A DNA stretch of 64,000 nucleotides from Aquibium oceanicum (GCF_001889605.1 NZ_CP018171.1:5059501-5123500), one strand, 5' to 3'. Positions 17,626 through 28,763 are shown, numbered from the stretch's first letter. The notes: generated by a model not told the origin, from the sequence alone. Numbers and translations: made by a program.

Positions 17626-19560
17626 TCAGCCCTGCGGCTGCGGCTCCATGCCGGCATCGGGCTCTTCGCCGCCCTTCTTCTTGCCGTGCACGCCCGCCTT
17701 CGGAACGGCCGAGCCGCGCGATGGCGGGGTGTCGTCGCCGACGTCGCGGTTCGGCTTCTGCCCGGCCATCACCTGGCGGATCTCGTCGCCGGAAAGGGTC
17801 TCGTACTCGAGAAGCGCCTCAGCCACCGCGATCCATTCGTCGTTCTTCTCTGTCAGGATCCGGCGCGCCTCGGAGTAGGCCTCCTCGATCAGCCGGCGCA
17901 CCTCGGCGTCGATGATCTTCTGCGTCTCCTCCGACATGTGCTGCTGGCGCGCAACGGAGTGGCCGAGGAAGACCTCTTCCTGATTGTCTCCATAGGCAAC
18001 CTGACCGAGCTTGTCGGAGAAGCCCCAGCGGGTGACCATGGCGCGCGCGAGCTTGGTCGCCTGGTCGATGTCGGAGGCAGCACCCGAGGTGATATTTTCC
18101 TTGCCGAACTTGATCTCCTCGGCGACGCGCCCGCCCATCATGATGGCGAGACGCGAGACCATGTACTTGTAGCTCATCGAGTAGCGGTCGCCTTCGGGCA
18201 GCTGCATGACCATGCCGAGCGCGCGGCCGCGCGGGATGATCGTCGCCTTGTGCAGCGGATCGGCCGACTGGACGTTCAGCGCCATGATGGCATGGCCGGC
18301 CTCGTGATAGGCGGTGAGCTCCTTCTCGGCCTGCGTCATCGCGGTCGAGCGGCGCTCCGCGCCCATCATGATCTTGTCCTTGGCGTCTTCGAACTCGGCC
18401 ATCGTGACGAGACGCTTGTTGCGCCGCGCCGCCATCAGGGCCGACTCGTTGACGAGGTTGGCGAGATCGGCGCCGGAGAAGCCCGGCGTGCCGCGGGCCA
18501 GGACCTTGAGGTCGACGTTCGGCGCCAGCGGCACGTTGCGCGCATGCACCTTGAGGATCTTCTCGCGGCCGGTGATGTCCGGGTTCGGCACGACCACCTG
18601 GCGGTCGAAGCGGCCGGGCCTGAGCAGCGCGGGATCGAGCACGTCGGGACGGTTTGTCGCCGCGATCAGGATGATGCCCTCGTTGGTCTCGAAGCCGTCC
18701 ATCTCGACGAGCAACTGATTGAGCGTCTGCTCGCGCTCGTCATTGCCGCCGCCGAGGCCGGCGCCGCGATGGCGGCCGACCGCGTCGATCTCGTCGATGA
18801 AGATGATGCAGGGCGCGTTCTTCTTGGCCTGGTCGAACATGTCGCGCACGCGGCTGGCACCGACGCCCACGAACATCTCGACGAAGTCGGAGCCGGAGAT
18901 CGTGAAGAACGGCACGTTCGCCTCACCCGCGACGGAGCGCGCGAGCAGCGTCTTGCCGGTGCCGGGAGGGCCGACGAGAAGCACGCCGCGCGGGATCTTG
19001 CCTCCCAGGCGCTGGAACTTCTGCGGGTCGCGCAGGAACTCGACGATCTCCTCGAGATCCTCCTTGGCCTCGTCGACGCCCGCCACGTCCTGGAAGGTGA
19101 CGCGGCCATGCGCCTCGGTGAGGAGCTTCGCCTTCGACTTGCCGAAGCCCATGGCGCGCCCGGAACCGGACTGCATCTGGCGCATGAAGAATATCCAGAC
19201 GCCCAGGATCAGGATCATGGGCAGCCAGGAGATGAGGTAGCCGAAGATGGAGTTGGAACCGTCATTCTCGGGCCGGGCGTTGATCGTCACGCCGCGCTCC
19301 TCCAGCCGGCTCACCAGCGAGGGATCGCCGGGAGAGTAGGTCTGGAACCCGGCGCCGTTGTCGACATAGGTGCCGGTGATGCGCTCGCCGGCGATGGTGA
19401 CCGACTTGACCCGCCCGGACGAGACGTCCTGGAGGAACTCCGAATAGGCGACTTCGCGCGCACTGCCGCGCTGCTGCGGCGTCTGGAACAGATTGAACAG
19501 CGCAATCAGGAGAACGGCGATGATCGCCCACAGCGCGAGATTGCGGTAATTTGGATTCAT
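17626..19560 (-). CDS. ftsH: ATP-dependent zinc metalloprotease FtsH
   Basis: A 644-residue membrane AAA+ protease. Two N-terminal membrane helices (about 8-26 and 100-120) flank a periplasmic domain. The AAA module has Walker A GPPGTGKT, Walker [12 protein letters not shown] and the second region of homology [17 protein letters not shown]. The zinc site is HEAGH. The C-terminal tail is polar. It degrades membrane and short-lived cytoplasmic proteins. It lies downstream of tilS on the same strand with 115 bases between, as in many Rhizobiales. Start and length are standard. Confidence 0.98.
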   Translation of the reverse strand: MNPNYRNLALWAIIAVLLIALFNLFQTPQQRGSAREVAYSEFLQDVSSGRVKSVTIAGERITGTYVDNGAGFQTYSPGDPSLVSRLEERGVTINARPENDGSNSIFGYLISWLPMILILGVWIFFMRQMQSGSGRAMGFGKSKAKLLTEAHGRVTFQDVAGVDEAKEDLEEIVEFLRDPQKFQRLGGKIPRGVLLVGPPGTGKTLLARSVAGEANVPFFTISGSDFVEMFVGVGASRVRDMFDQAKKNAPCIIFIDEIDAVGRHRGAGLGGGNDEREQTLNQLLVEMDGFETNEGIILIAATNRPDVLDPALLRPGRFDRQVVVPNPDITGREKILKVHARNVPLAPNVDLKVLARGTPGFSGADLANLVNESALMAARRNKRLVTMAEFEDAKDKIMMGAERRSTAMTQAEKELTAYHEAGHAIMALNVQSADPLHKATIIPRGRALGMVMQLPEGDRYSMSYKYMVSRLAIMMGGRVAEEIKFGKENITSGAASDIDQATKLARAMVTRWGFSDKLGQVAYGDNQEEVFLGHSVARQQHMSEETQKIIDAEVRRLIEEAYSEARRILTEKNDEWIAVAEALLEYETLSGDEIRQVMAGQKPNRDVGDDTPPSRGSAVPKAGVHGKKKGGEEPDAGMEPQPQG

Positions 19561-19675
19561 CTTCGGGTCCCGTGCGCATCCGGCTGGCGATGCGCGTCCA
19601 TCGTGGAGAATTCAGGCTAACATAGGGTTCACGAAACCCAATGCCAAGCATTTGCCCGGCATTCGGTTAAGGACC

Positions 19676-21031
19676 TTATGCGGCATTGTGGCTGCGCAAT
19701 GGCGGTTCGGGGACAGGTTCACCACCGAGCAGATCCGCCACGGCCCTGGCGGGCGCGAGATCGAAGCTCGGCAGGAACCGGATCCAGGGCGCTGGCAGTC
19801 GCCGCAACCGCTCGGAAAGCCCGCCCGGGCCGCTTCCTTCGCTGCCGGATTCGGCGTGCCGAACATGGACGAGAGGTTCCGCCGCCATCGCCGCGCGCAT
19901 CAGGGCCTGCGGCGCGCCGTTGCGGTCGCGCACGCGCGCTTCGGCAAGCGTGCCGCCGAGCGCTTCGACCACGGCGTTTTCCGGCAGCCCGCCGCCGTTG
20001 ACGCGGTATCGGCCATCCCACACGCCGCCGGCGGCCGCCTGCATGGCACCGGTCCAGCCCGCGCGCATCTCGCGGTGCAGATAGCCTACTCCCGCCTTGC
20101 GCAGATCGACGACCGCGCCGCCCAGGGTGCTCCGAAAGGCTGCGCCGTCGAGCCGCTCGTAGAGTTTTCGCGCCCGCGCCGCGTCCGGAAGGTGCTCGCG
20201 GCCGCCGACCGCGGCAAGCAGGATGCGCAGCGCCAGACGCGCACCCGGGCGGTCGTTCACCCGCGCGAAGGCCGGATCGAGCTTCACCAGGCCGGGAGAG
20301 ACGATGCTGGCATATCGTGTGATGATTTCGGCCGCGCGTTCGCCCGTGGCGACACGATCCTCCGCCGCCAGACGTCCCTGCTCGATGAGGGCGGAGACGA
20401 TCTCGTCCTCCTCGGGGCCGGCAAGCGCGCGTCGTGCGGAGACCCGCTCGTACTGCGCCATCTCGTTGCTGGGATCGTCGGCCCAGGAAATACCGGCATC
20501 GACCAGCACGTTCTTGAGATCGGCGCGACGGCAGGCCAGCAGCGGCCGCACGATCCACATCTTGCCGTCGTAAAGAGTGGCGGGCGCCATTCCCGCCAAA
20601 CCACGCCCATCCCCGCGTTCCCGCCGCATGGCGATGGTCTCGGCTTGATCGTTCATCGTGTGTCCGGTCAAAACGACGGAAGCGCCAGCCTCCGCGGCCA
20701 CCTCGGCGAGCAGCCGGTAGCGGGCTTCGCGCGACGCCGCCGACACACCGGTCGCCGGCTTCTCGCCTTCCCATTTGATCGTCCGGTGGGGAATTCCGCG
20801 TTCGGTGCACAGCCGCGCCACCATCGCCGCCTCATCCGCGGCTTGCGGTCTCAGGCCATGATCCACCGTGACGGCGAGGATTTCGCCGCCGCTGCCGTTT
20901 GCGCGAAGATGGGCCTCCAGCAGGATCAGCAGCGCGAGCGAATCGCTTCCGCCCGAAACGGCCGCCACGACCGGCCCCGAATCGGGCAGGCGTATGCGGG
21001 AAAAGATTGGGTTCGGGCTGATGTCCAGCAT
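19676..21031 (-). CDS. tilS: tRNA(Ile)-lysidine synthase TilS
   Basis: This enzyme joins lysine to C34 of the tRNA-Ile CAU anticodon using ATP. The PP-loop motif SGGSDS is at about residue 26, followed by VDHGLRPQAADEA, an LTGHTMNDQAETIAMR segment and a TilS C-terminal region. The start chosen (21031) places the P-loop at the usual distance from the N-terminus; an ATG at 21082 is also possible. It lies between cpoB and ftsH on the same strand, a conserved order in this group. Confidence 0.94.
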   Translation of the reverse strand: MLDISPNPIFSRIRLPDSGPVVAAVSGGSDSLALLILLEAHLRANGSGGEILAVTVDHGLRPQAADEAAMVARLCTERGIPHRTIKWEGEKPATGVSAASREARYRLLAEVAAEAGASVVLTGHTMNDQAETIAMRRERGDGRGLAGMAPATLYDGKMWIVRPLLACRRADLKNVLVDAGISWADDPSNEMAQYERVSARRALAGPEEDEIVSALIEQGRLAAEDRVATGERAAEIITRYASIVSPGLVKLDPAFARVNDRPGARLALRILLAAVGGREHLPDAARARKLYERLDGAAFRSTLGGAVVDLRKAGVGYLHREMRAGWTGAMQAAAGGVWDGRYRVNGGGLPENAVVEALGGTLAEARVRDRNGAPQALMRAAMAAEPLVHVRHAESGSEGSGPGGLSERLRRLPAPWIRFLPSFDLAPARAVADLLGGEPVPEPPLRSHNAA

Positions 21032-21122
21032 ACGCTCCCCTGTCTGGCCGGCCACAACGGCGGCCCGGAACATCGGTTCCACGCGGCAGCGAAGCTGGAA
21101 GCGCGGAGCGAACGCGAATGCG

Positions 21123-22109
21123 TCAGCAGCCCGCGAGCGCCTGCTCTGCCTTCACCCGCTCCTTGAGGGCGGCGGAAACATCGCGGTAGCGGTTGCCGAT
21201 CTCGGCATAGGTGGCGCAGGCGACATCGCGCTGGTTGAGCGCGGCGAGCGAGACGCCGAGCTTCAGGAGCATGTCGGGCGACTTGCCCGAATTCGGGTAG
21301 CTCTGGTTGGCGGCGAGGAACACTTCGGCCGCCTGCCGGTATTCCTGCATGCCGAGCAGCGCTTCACCGAGCCAGTAATTCGCGTCGGCGGCCTTCGGAT
21401 CGTCGGGAAAGCGTTCGATGTGTTCGCGGAACCCGGCCTCGGCCGTCGCGTAGTCGCCCGACAGGATGAAGTTGTAGGCGTTGCGGTAGAGTTCGTCCGG
21501 GCTGTCGGTGGCGGGAAGCGCCGCGACCTGCGTGCCGTCCGTCGTACCACCGCCCGGCACCTGACTGCCACCCTCGGCGAACGCCGTGTCCTCCTCGCCC
21601 CCGCCGGCGCTGCCGCCGACGGAATTGCCGTTGGCGTCGAAGGTGATCGTGCCGAGCGTCTTGGGCATTTCGCCCGCCGGCTGCGCGGCTCCGGGAGCCT
21701 GCGCGCCCGCGAGGGTATCGGTACCGCCGGAGGCGTTGCTCGCCGTATCCTCCGAGGGACGGACCGACACTGCCCCCTGCTTTTCCTCGAGCTGCTGGAG
21801 GCGGAACTCGTTGTCCTCCTGCATCTTGCGGATCTGGTCCTGCGTCTGCAGAAGGAGGAAGTTCAGCTCCTCGATCTTGCCGTTCAACTGCCGGATCTGT
21901 TCCTCGAGCTGGACGACGCGGGGGTCGCCGGCCTGGGCGAGTTGGACGCGCGGCGCCTCGCCGGGCTGGCGCAACCAGTTCTGCGGCAGGAGACGCTGCA
22001 GAGTCCCGCCGTCGGCCGGCGACGGATTGTTGAGCGGAGCCGCGACCGCCATGCTCCCGACGAGGAGCGGCAGCGACAGGGCAGCGCAGAATATCGTGGT
22101 GGATTTCAT
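21123..22109 (-). CDS. cpoB: Tol-Pal system protein CpoB/YbgF
   Basis: A 328-residue periplasmic protein. A signal peptide (SMAVA-AP cleavage near residue 23), an N-terminal coiled coil (about 65-110, VVQLEEQIRQLNGKIEELNF), a low-complexity Gly/Ala/Thr linker and three C-terminal tetratricopeptide repeats (SPDELYRNAYNFILSGDYA, AADANYWLGEALL, DMLLKLGVSLAAL) match CpoB. It coordinates outer membrane constriction with peptidoglycan synthesis. It follows pal in the Tol-Pal gene order. Confidence 0.93.
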   Translation of the reverse strand: MKSTTIFCAALSLPLLVGSMAVAAPLNNPSPADGGTLQRLLPQNWLRQPGEAPRVQLAQAGDPRVVQLEEQIRQLNGKIEELNFLLLQTQDQIRKMQEDNEFRLQQLEEKQGAVSVRPSEDTASNASGGTDTLAGAQAPGAAQPAGEMPKTLGTITFDANGNSVGGSAGGGEEDTAFAEGGSQVPGGGTTDGTQVAALPATDSPDELYRNAYNFILSGDYATAEAGFREHIERFPDDPKAADANYWLGEALLGMQEYRQAAEVFLAANQSYPNSGKSPDMLLKLGVSLAALNQRDVACATYAEIGNRYRDVSAALKERVKAEQALAGC

Positions 22110-22275
22110 CGACGATCTCGCTTTGGGAATTTCGAATGCCGGAGGCGCTGTCGCGCCTCGATATCGAATTTACCAAGCCTTGCGACTTCGGCCAAATTTT
22201 GTTTTGGCACAAAGCGAGATGGACGGCATCCGAAATCGGCGGGCCGCTATCGACCCGCCGGCTTCGATTGATGGA

Positions 22276-22782
22276 TCAGCTGCCGGCGCCGCCGAGCACG
22301 GTCACCGCGCGGCGGTTCTGCGACCAGCAGGAGATGTTGTCGCAAACGGCCACCGGGCGTTCCTTGCCGTAGGAGATCGTCCTCAGGCGGGTCGCCGGGA
22401 CGCCGCGGGCGACGAGGAAGTCGCGCGTGGCGGCGGCGCGCCTGGCACCGAGCGCGAGGTTGTATTCACGCGTGCCGCGTTCGTCGGCATGGCCTTCGAT
22501 CGTGATGGCATAGTTCGGATACTGGTTCAGCCACTGCGCCTGCCGCGACAGCGTCGCCTGCGCATCGGCGCGGATCGAGGACGAATCGGTGTCGAAGAAA
22601 ATCCGGTCGCCGACGTTGACGGTGAAATCCTGCTGGGATCCCGGCGTGGCCGAACCGGCGCCGTTGAGGCCGATGTCCGCCGCGTTGTTCGGGATCTTCT
22701 TCGAAGCACATCCGGTCACCGCGAGTGCCATCACCAGCGCGATGACGGCGGGATTCCTGGTAAGCGTTGCGATACGGCGCAT
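22276..22782 (-). CDS. pal: Peptidoglycan-associated lipoprotein Pal
   Basis: A 168-residue outer-membrane lipoprotein. The signal ends in a lipobox (LAVTGC, Cys24), followed by a flexible stretch and an OmpA-like peptidoglycan-binding domain with FFDTDSSSIR, IEGHADERGTREYN and a GKERPVAVC segment. ATG at 22782 was chosen because AAGGAG lies at proper spacing; an in-frame GTG three codons earlier is too close to that site. Separated from tolB by a terminator-like hairpin, so it probably has its own promoter. Confidence 0.97.
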   Translation of the reverse strand: MRRIATLTRNPAVIALVMALAVTGCASKKIPNNAADIGLNGAGSATPGSQQDFTVNVGDRIFFDTDSSSIRADAQATLSRQAQWLNQYPNYAITIEGHADERGTREYNLALGARRAAATRDFLVARGVPATRLRTISYGKERPVAVCDNISCWSQNRRAVTVLGGAGS

Positions 22783-22963
22783 GACCGCCACTCCTTCGCA
22801 TTGTCGGGGTTACTTTGACTTTCCAGTAACCACCTTTCGGTTAACCGGCGAACAAGAAACACGGTTAATGTTTTCTTATTCCCCACTGGTCCGCCCCCTG
22901 CCTCGCGGCTGATTTGCGGTTTGCCGCACCCTAGGCGCGATTGCGGCCGAAACGCGACGCAAA

Positions 22964-23000
22964 GGCGCCCGCGGCGTGGTTTGAGCCCGCCGCGGACGCC
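22964..23000. terminator. Strong hairpin after tolB
   Basis: A 13-bp stem with a single G.U-type mismatch (GGCGCCCGCGGCG / CGCCGCGGACGCC) and an 11-base loop. On the minus strand, in the direction of tolB, it is followed by TTTGCG; on the plus strand by TTTT. It is a likely end of the tolQRAB transcript before pal. Confidence 0.7.
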
Positions 23001-23021
23001 TTTTCACGTCAATGTCACCGC

Positions 23022-24338
23022 CTATTCGAGCAGCGGCGACCAGGCAGGGTCGGAGGCGAAGTTGGGGCTCTGAATCGGCTGCTCGTTGCGGCCGGTCAGG
23101 TCCACCGAGTAGAGACGCGGACCGCCCGCGCCGGCCGGCTCCTTGAAGAACATCAGGACGCGTCCGTTCGGAGCCCAGGTAGGGCCTTCCTGGCTGAAGC
23201 CGGACGAAAGGATGCGCTCGCCCGATCCGTCGGTGCGCATGACGCCGATCTGGAACTCGCCGCCGGATTGCTTGGTGAAAGCGATCAGGTCGCCGCGCGG
23301 CGACCACACCGGGGTGGAGTAGGTTCCCTCGCCGAAGGAGATACGCCGCTGGTTCGTGCCGTCGGCGTTCATGACGTAGATCTGCGCGCGCCCGCCACGA
23401 TCGGAGGTGAAGACGATCTGGCTTCCGTCGGGCGAGTAGGACGGCGAGGTGTCGATGGCGGTCGAATCCGTCAGGCGCGTCGTGGTGCGGCTCCTGAGGT
23501 CGAGCGTATAGATGTTGGAGTTTCCGTCGTCGCGCAGCAGGCTCATGATCACCTTCTGGCCGTCCGGCGAGAAGCGCGGCGCGAAGGTCATGCCCGGGAA
23601 GTTGCCGACGAGTTCGCGCTGCCCCGTCTCGAGCTGCAGCAGGTAGACCTGCGGCTGGCCGCTCTCGTAGGACATGTAGGTGATTTCCTGTCGGTTCGGC
23701 GAGAAGCGCGGCGTCAGCGAGATGGCCCGCCCGTCGGACAGGAAGCGGGCATTCGCGCCGTCCTGGTCCATGATGGCCAGCCGCTTGGTGCGCTGGTTCT
23801 TCGGTCCGGATTCGTCGATGAAGACGATGCGCGTGTCGAAATAGCCCTTCTCGCCCGTCAGCCGCTCGTAGATCGCATCGGCGATGATGTGCGCGATGCG
23901 TCTCTTGTTGGCCTGCGAGGCGAAGAACTGCTCGCCCGAAAGCTGCTGCCCGGCGAAGGTGTCCCACAGGCGGTACTCGGCGCGGATGCGGCCGTCCGGC
24001 TCCTGGCTTACGCGTCCCGTCACCAGCGCCTGCGCGTTGATGACCTTCCAGTCCTCGAAGCGCGGGGCGGCGTCCGGATTGGAGATCTTCTCGATGAAGG
24101 CGGCCCGGTCGATGGGCGCGAACAGGCCCGAGCGCTGCAGGTCGGCCGCGACGATGCCCGAAATCTCGGCGCCGAGCGCGTCGGCCGACAGGAAGTCGGT
24201 GATCGCGATGGGCAGCGGCTCGACCACGCCCTTGTTGACGTCGATCTCGACCAGGGCCCGCGCCGGGACGATCGTCCCGCCCGAGACGGCCGCGATCATG
24301 GCCGCAGCGACCAGAAGAGGTTTGAGGAGAGGTTTCAT
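23022..24338 (-). CDS. tolB: Tol-Pal system beta-propeller protein TolB
   Basis: A 438-residue periplasmic protein. A signal peptide (to about residue 28, VPARA-LV), an N-terminal alpha/beta domain (about 30-160) and a C-terminal six-bladed beta-propeller with repeated SPDGQ/SPDGS and W-P-G type blades are seen. TolB bridges TolA and Pal in the trans-envelope complex. It is downstream of tolA by 75 bases and upstream of pal, on the same strand. Confidence 0.97.
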   Translation of the reverse strand: MKPLLKPLLVAAAMIAAVSGGTIVPARALVEIDVNKGVVEPLPIAITDFLSADALGAEISGIVAADLQRSGLFAPIDRAAFIEKISNPDAAPRFEDWKVINAQALVTGRVSQEPDGRIRAEYRLWDTFAGQQLSGEQFFASQANKRRIAHIIADAIYERLTGEKGYFDTRIVFIDESGPKNQRTKRLAIMDQDGANARFLSDGRAISLTPRFSPNRQEITYMSYESGQPQVYLLQLETGQRELVGNFPGMTFAPRFSPDGQKVIMSLLRDDGNSNIYTLDLRSRTTTRLTDSTAIDTSPSYSPDGSQIVFTSDRGGRAQIYVMNADGTNQRRISFGEGTYSTPVWSPRGDLIAFTKQSGGEFQIGVMRTDGSGERILSSGFSQEGPTWAPNGRVLMFFKEPAGAGGPRLYSVDLTGRNEQPIQSPNFASDPAWSPLLE

Positions 24339-24413
24339 GCCGTGCCCTTCTTCATTCCGTAGCGCGGAGAAAACCGCGAAAATCCGTGTGTTGCCGGTAG
24401 CCGCGAACCATGA

Positions 24414-25520
24414 TCAGAACATGTCGGTGGGGTCGAAATTCACCACGACCTCGGCCCAGACGTCCTCCTTGCCCTGCGGCAGGATAAAGCCTCTCTGGTC
24501 GCATTTCTGGACGGCGCGCACCGCGCTCTCGTCGAACTGGCGGTTGCCGCTGGAGGCGATGACCTCCGGCATTCCTTCCAGGCGTCCGCCGGGCGCGACG
24601 TTGAACCGGATGGAGGCGCGCAGGTCCGACGCGCCTTCGGCTCCCGCCGGTATGCTCCAGCAGCCGGAGAATTGGTTTCGCAGCGCGTCCAGTTCGCTCT
24701 GCGATAGCTTCTCGCCGGTCTTACGCTTGCCGCCGAGCGCGGCCTCCTGGGTCGACCGCTTCGCGCCGCCACCCGAGGCCTTGTCCTTGTTCAGGAGCGC
24801 GGCGACGTCCTGGAGAAGATCGTCGGACTTCTTTTCCTGCGCCGGCGCCTGGGCCTGCTTCTGGGCGGGCTCTTCGGCATCCTTGCGCTCGGGCGTCTTG
24901 GCGGTCTGCGCCTGCGCCGGCTGCGGCCTCGGTCGCGCCTCGGGACGCGGCGCGCTTTCGGGCAACGCGGCTTCCTGTGCTTCCTCGGCCTCGGCGGGAA
25001 CGGGTTCCGGCGACGGTTCGGGTTCGGCTTCCTGCTGCGGCTGCGGCTCCGGTTCCGGCGCCGGGTCGGGCTCGACCTCCTGCGGCGGCTCGGGCTGCGG
25101 CGTCACCTCGGTGGCCGGCACGGGTTCGGGCTTCGGCTCCGGCTTCGCCGGTTCCGGTTCCGGGACGGGATCGGGGATCGGCGCGGGTTCGGGCGCGGGC
25201 TCCGGCAAGGCGGCCGTCTCGACGGGACGCGGCTTGGGATCTGGGGTCGGCGGCGCGGGGGTGTCCACCGTGTTGTCGCCCACCTGCTCGGCATTCTCCA
25301 CCGGCTCGGGACGGGTCGTAGGCACCGGCGCGGGCGCCTCGGCGGCGGGCGCTTCCCTCTCGCCGACCTGCGCCTGGCTGATCTCCTCGATCGGCACGAT
25401 CTCGACGGGGAAGGATTCGACGTCCATCACCTCGAAGGCGCGCGGCGCCGACAGCGAGAACAGCCCGACACCGAGCAGCACCGCATGCAGGATCGTCGAT
25501 GTGACGAGACCGGCCTTCAT
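24414..25520 (-). CDS. tolA: TolA-like trans-envelope protein
   Basis: A 368-residue protein with one N-terminal membrane helix (about 7-27, containing the STILHAVLLG Ser/His pattern that contacts TolQ-TolR), a long Pro/Glu/Ala-rich stalk (about 55-235) and a C-terminal domain near 270-368 with a TonB/TolA-like CWSIPAGAE...VRFNVAPGG region. It spans the periplasm to reach TolB and Pal. The stalk is dominated by PE, PAPEPEP-type repeats rather than the EKA helix of E. coli TolA, which is usual in alphaproteobacteria. Confidence 0.92.
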   Translation of the reverse strand: MKAGLVTSTILHAVLLGVGLFSLSAPRAFEVMDVESFPVEIVPIEEISQAQVGEREAPAAEAPAPVPTTRPEPVENAEQVGDNTVDTPAPPTPDPKPRPVETAALPEPAPEPAPIPDPVPEPEPAKPEPKPEPVPATEVTPQPEPPQEVEPDPAPEPEPQPQQEAEPEPSPEPVPAEAEEAQEAALPESAPRPEARPRPQPAQAQTAKTPERKDAEEPAQKQAQAPAQEKKSDDLLQDVAALLNKDKASGGGAKRSTQEAALGGKRKTGEKLSQSELDALRNQFSGCWSIPAGAEGASDLRASIRFNVAPGGRLEGMPEVIASSGNRQFDESAVRAVQKCDQRGFILPQGKEDVWAEVVVNFDPTDMF

Positions 25521-25525
25521 CGCGG

Positions 25526-25981
25526 CTAGCTGTCCTGCTCCTGCAGGGTGACGAGGCCGAGATTGTGGAACCCCGCCGCCGAGATGCGCGCCATCACGCG
25601 CATCACCGTTCCGTAGTCGGCGCTCTTGTCGCCGCGCACGTATATCCGCTCCTCGTAGCCGGTTTTGGAAATGGCCTCGAGCTTCGCCACGATTTCCTCG
25701 AGCGGTATCTCGGTCTCCTGGAGGTAGATCTGCCCCTTGTCGTTGACCGACACGGTGATCGGCTGCGTGTCGGCATTCAGCGCCTTGGCCTGCGTCTCCG
25801 GCAGGTCGATCGGAACGCCGACCGTGAGCAGCGGCGCCGCCACCATGAAGATGATCAGGAGCACAAGCATCACGTCCACGAAGGGCGTGACGTTGATTTC
25901 GGATATCAGCCCGTGGTGCCGCCCCCGGCGCCTGTGGCCGCGCGTGCCCCGACCGCCGGATTGTCCTACAGACATGCCCAT
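25526..25981 (-). CDS. tolR: TolR, ExbD/TolR family
   Basis: A 151-residue inner-membrane protein. A basic N-terminus with several His and Arg, then the conserved INVTPFVDVMLVLLIIFMV membrane helix carrying the proton-relay Asp, and a periplasmic ExbD-type domain (about 60-151). It works with TolQ to transduce the proton gradient to TolA. tolA follows after 5 bases. ATG at 25981 is used; an ATG two codons downstream could also serve. Confidence 0.96.
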   Translation of the reverse strand: MGMSVGQSGGRGTRGHRRRGRHHGLISEINVTPFVDVMLVLLIIFMVAAPLLTVGVPIDLPETQAKALNADTQPITVSVNDKGQIYLQETEIPLEEIVAKLEAISKTGYEERIYVRGDKSADYGTVMRVMARISAAGFHNLGLVTLQEQDS

Positions 25982-25996
25982 CGCAAACTTTCTCCC

Positions 25997-26707
<711 letters not shown>

Positions 26708-26925
26708 GAAAGTCCTGTCCTAGTGTGAACCGCCGGCCGGGTCGCCCACGCAACTTGCCCCTGCTCGACCGGAACCGCACGGTTTTCCGGCCATCGTTCC
26801 CGACGCTATCGCGGCCTTTTCCGCAGGAATCTTGGTGAAACGAAGGCGTGCGGCATCGTCGGCATTCTACCGATCCGATTCATGGAGGATTATGGTTAAC
26901 GAGGCGTTAGGAACAGAGGCGCGGC

Positions 26926-27390
26926 TCAGCCGGCACTGCCCGGCATGAATGCCGCGGTCCACTCCCTAGGAAAGCGCCGCGGCCTGCCGCCCTCGCCCAC
27001 GATCGCCGCCTCCACCTTCGCCCCGATCAGCACGGTACCGTCGCGCAGGATGCGCTGGCCCATGACGATGCGCGCCCCCGAAATGCTTTCGGTCCGCGTC
27101 TCGATGGTCAGCACGTCGTCCATTCTCGCGGGCGAGCGGAAATCGATCTCCATGCGCCGCACCACCCAGACGATCTTTTCGCCCTCGGCGCCGGCCGCCA
27201 GTTCGGTATGGTGGACGCCGCAGAGCCGCAGGAAATCCGACCTGCCCCGCTCCAGGAATTCGAGATAGCGCGCGTGGTAGACGAAGCCGGAGAAATCCGT
27301 GTCGGCGTAGTAGACGCGCGCCGACAGCCGGTGGCCGTCCGCAGTGATTTCGCCCGACAGGCCGGTCTCGCGTTCACCATGATCCGCCAT
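26926..27390 (-). CDS. ybgC: YbgC, acyl-CoA thioesterase of the Tol-Pal cluster
   Basis: A 154-residue hot-dog-fold thioesterase. RVYYADTDFSGFVYHARYLEFLERGR contains the D-T-D-x-x-G-x-V-Y-H-A catalytic pattern of the 4-hydroxybenzoyl-CoA thioesterase/YbgC family. It sits upstream of tolQ as in most Tol-Pal loci. ATG at 27390 follows AAGGAAAGCG; a longer upstream frame would extend across the divergent glycosidase start. The two divergent genes are separated by only 29 bases, so their promoters must overlap. Confidence 0.94.
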   Translation of the reverse strand: MADHGERETGLSGEITADGHRLSARVYYADTDFSGFVYHARYLEFLERGRSDFLRLCGVHHTELAAGAEGEKIVWVVRRMEIDFRSPARMDDVLTIETRTESISGARIVMGQRILRDGTVLIGAKVEAAIVGEGGRPRRFPREWTAAFMPGSAG

Positions 27391-27419
27391 CGCGCTTTCC
27401 TTCGGAGGTTCGCTCTGCC

Positions 27420-28742
27420 ATGTCTCGCCGCATGCGGCACCTTGCGACCTCGATGGCATTTCGCCCCGCCTCGATCAAGGCCGGGCCGGGAACGGGCCAG
27501 ATCGCCCTTGCGCTGAGGCTGGCCCGCTGGGCGCTGGCGATCGCGGTCGCGCTGACCGTTCTGCCCGCGCAGGCCGCGACCTTCCAGGCCCAGCGCGGCA
27601 TCAATCTCGACATCTGGGTCACCTGGCCCGACGAGAGCCGCTGGGGCGAGGACGGCGTGCTCCTGCCCTTCCCGGAATGGCGCCGCACGCTCGACGCCGT
27701 CGGCCTCGAAGGATTGAAAGCCGACGGCTTGGACTTCGTGCGCATCCCGATCGATCCGCGCCCCTTCCTGTCTGACCGTTCTGCGCGGTTCCACGACCGG
27801 CTCTACGGCGAGGTGCTCGACGCCGTGCGCCTGGTGGAAGGCGCGGGGCTGAAGGCCATCGTCGACCTGCACCTCTTCCCGACCGGTTCAGGCGGATCGG
27901 TCGGCATGGGCCAGGTCATGGACGATCCGGCGCTGTTCGACCGCTACCTCGACGTGGTGCGGCGGATGGCAAGCACGCTGAAGGCCGAGGATCCCGAACG
28001 CGTCGCGCTGGAACTGATGAACGAGCCCGTGGCCGAATGCGGCCCGGGCGACGCCGCCTGGCCCGAGCGGCTGCAACGCCTCTACGCCGCCGCGCGCGCT
28101 TCGGCCACGCGGCTGACCCTGGTGCTGACAGGCGCCTGCTGGGGCACGGCGGAAGGGCTTGCCGTCATCGACCCGGCGCAGATCCCCGATGACAACGTCA
28201 TCTGGTCCTTCCACACCTACGCGCCGTTCCTCCTGACGCATCAGGGCGCGACCTGGTCCGGCGACTTCATCCGCTACGTCACCGGCATCCCCTACCCGCC
28301 CCATGCCGTGCCGCGCGCCGAACTCGACGCGGCGGTCGAGCAGGCGCGTGCGAAAATTCGCGCGGAGGCGCCATGGCTGCGCCAGTCCGGCATGCTCGCC
28401 TATCTCGACGAACAGATCGCGGCCATCGATACGCGGGAGGAACTGGAGGCCGCCATGGCCGAACCCTTCGACACCGCCGCCGCCTGGGCCGCCCAACACG
28501 GCATCGATCCAAAGAACGTCATCCTGGGCGAATTCGGCATGATCCGCCAGGAATGGCAGAACGACTTCGTCATGCCAGCCAAATGGCGCGCCGCCTATCA
28601 CCGCGACATGATCGCGCTTGCCGAGAAGCATGGCTTCGCATGGTCCATGTGGGGCTATGGCGGCGCGTTCGGCGTGGTGGAGGAGTTCGAGGGCCGACCG
28701 GCGGAGGGGGATGTGCTGGGGGTGGTGCGCGGGCTGCCGTAA
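27420..28742 (+). CDS. Glycoside hydrolase family 5 (cellulase-like)
   Basis: A 440-residue protein with an N-terminal extension of about 35 residues followed by a hydrophobic stretch ending in LPAQAA near 52, probably an export signal with a long n-region. The catalytic domain has FVRIPIDPRP, LELMNEPV with the acid/base Glu202, FHTYAPF, and ILGEFGM with the nucleophile Glu371, fitting a GH5 endoglucanase or mannanase fold. It may act on exopolysaccharide or cellulose during biofilm turnover. ATG codons at 27432 and 27453 could be the real starts and would give a more usual signal peptide. Confidence 0.88.
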   Translation: MSRRMRHLATSMAFRPASIKAGPGTGQIALALRLARWALAIAVALTVLPAQAATFQAQRGINLDIWVTWPDESRWGEDGVLLPFPEWRRTLDAVGLEGLKADGLDFVRIPIDPRPFLSDRSARFHDRLYGEVLDAVRLVEGAGLKAIVDLHLFPTGSGGSVGMGQVMDDPALFDRYLDVVRRMASTLKAEDPERVALELMNEPVAECGPGDAAWPERLQRLYAAARASATRLTLVLTGACWGTAEGLAVIDPAQIPDDNVIWSFHTYAPFLLTHQGATWSGDFIRYVTGIPYPPHAVPRAELDAAVEQARAKIRAEAPWLRQSGMLAYLDEQIAAIDTREELEAAMAEPFDTAAAWAAQHGIDPKNVILGEFGMIRQEWQNDFVMPAKWRAAYHRDMIALAEKHGFAWSMWGYGGAFGVVEEFEGRPAEGDVLGVVRGLP

Positions 28743-28763
28743 CGGCGAACGCGCACTGTGAGA

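Noticed and set aside
17686-19620. A 644-codon plus-strand frame over ftsH
   Set aside because: It is the antisense of ftsH, kept open by GC bias; no family pattern or ribosome site.
19652-21166. A 504-codon plus-strand frame over tilS
   Set aside because: Antisense shadow of tilS; composition is Arg/Ala/His-rich and no motif is present.
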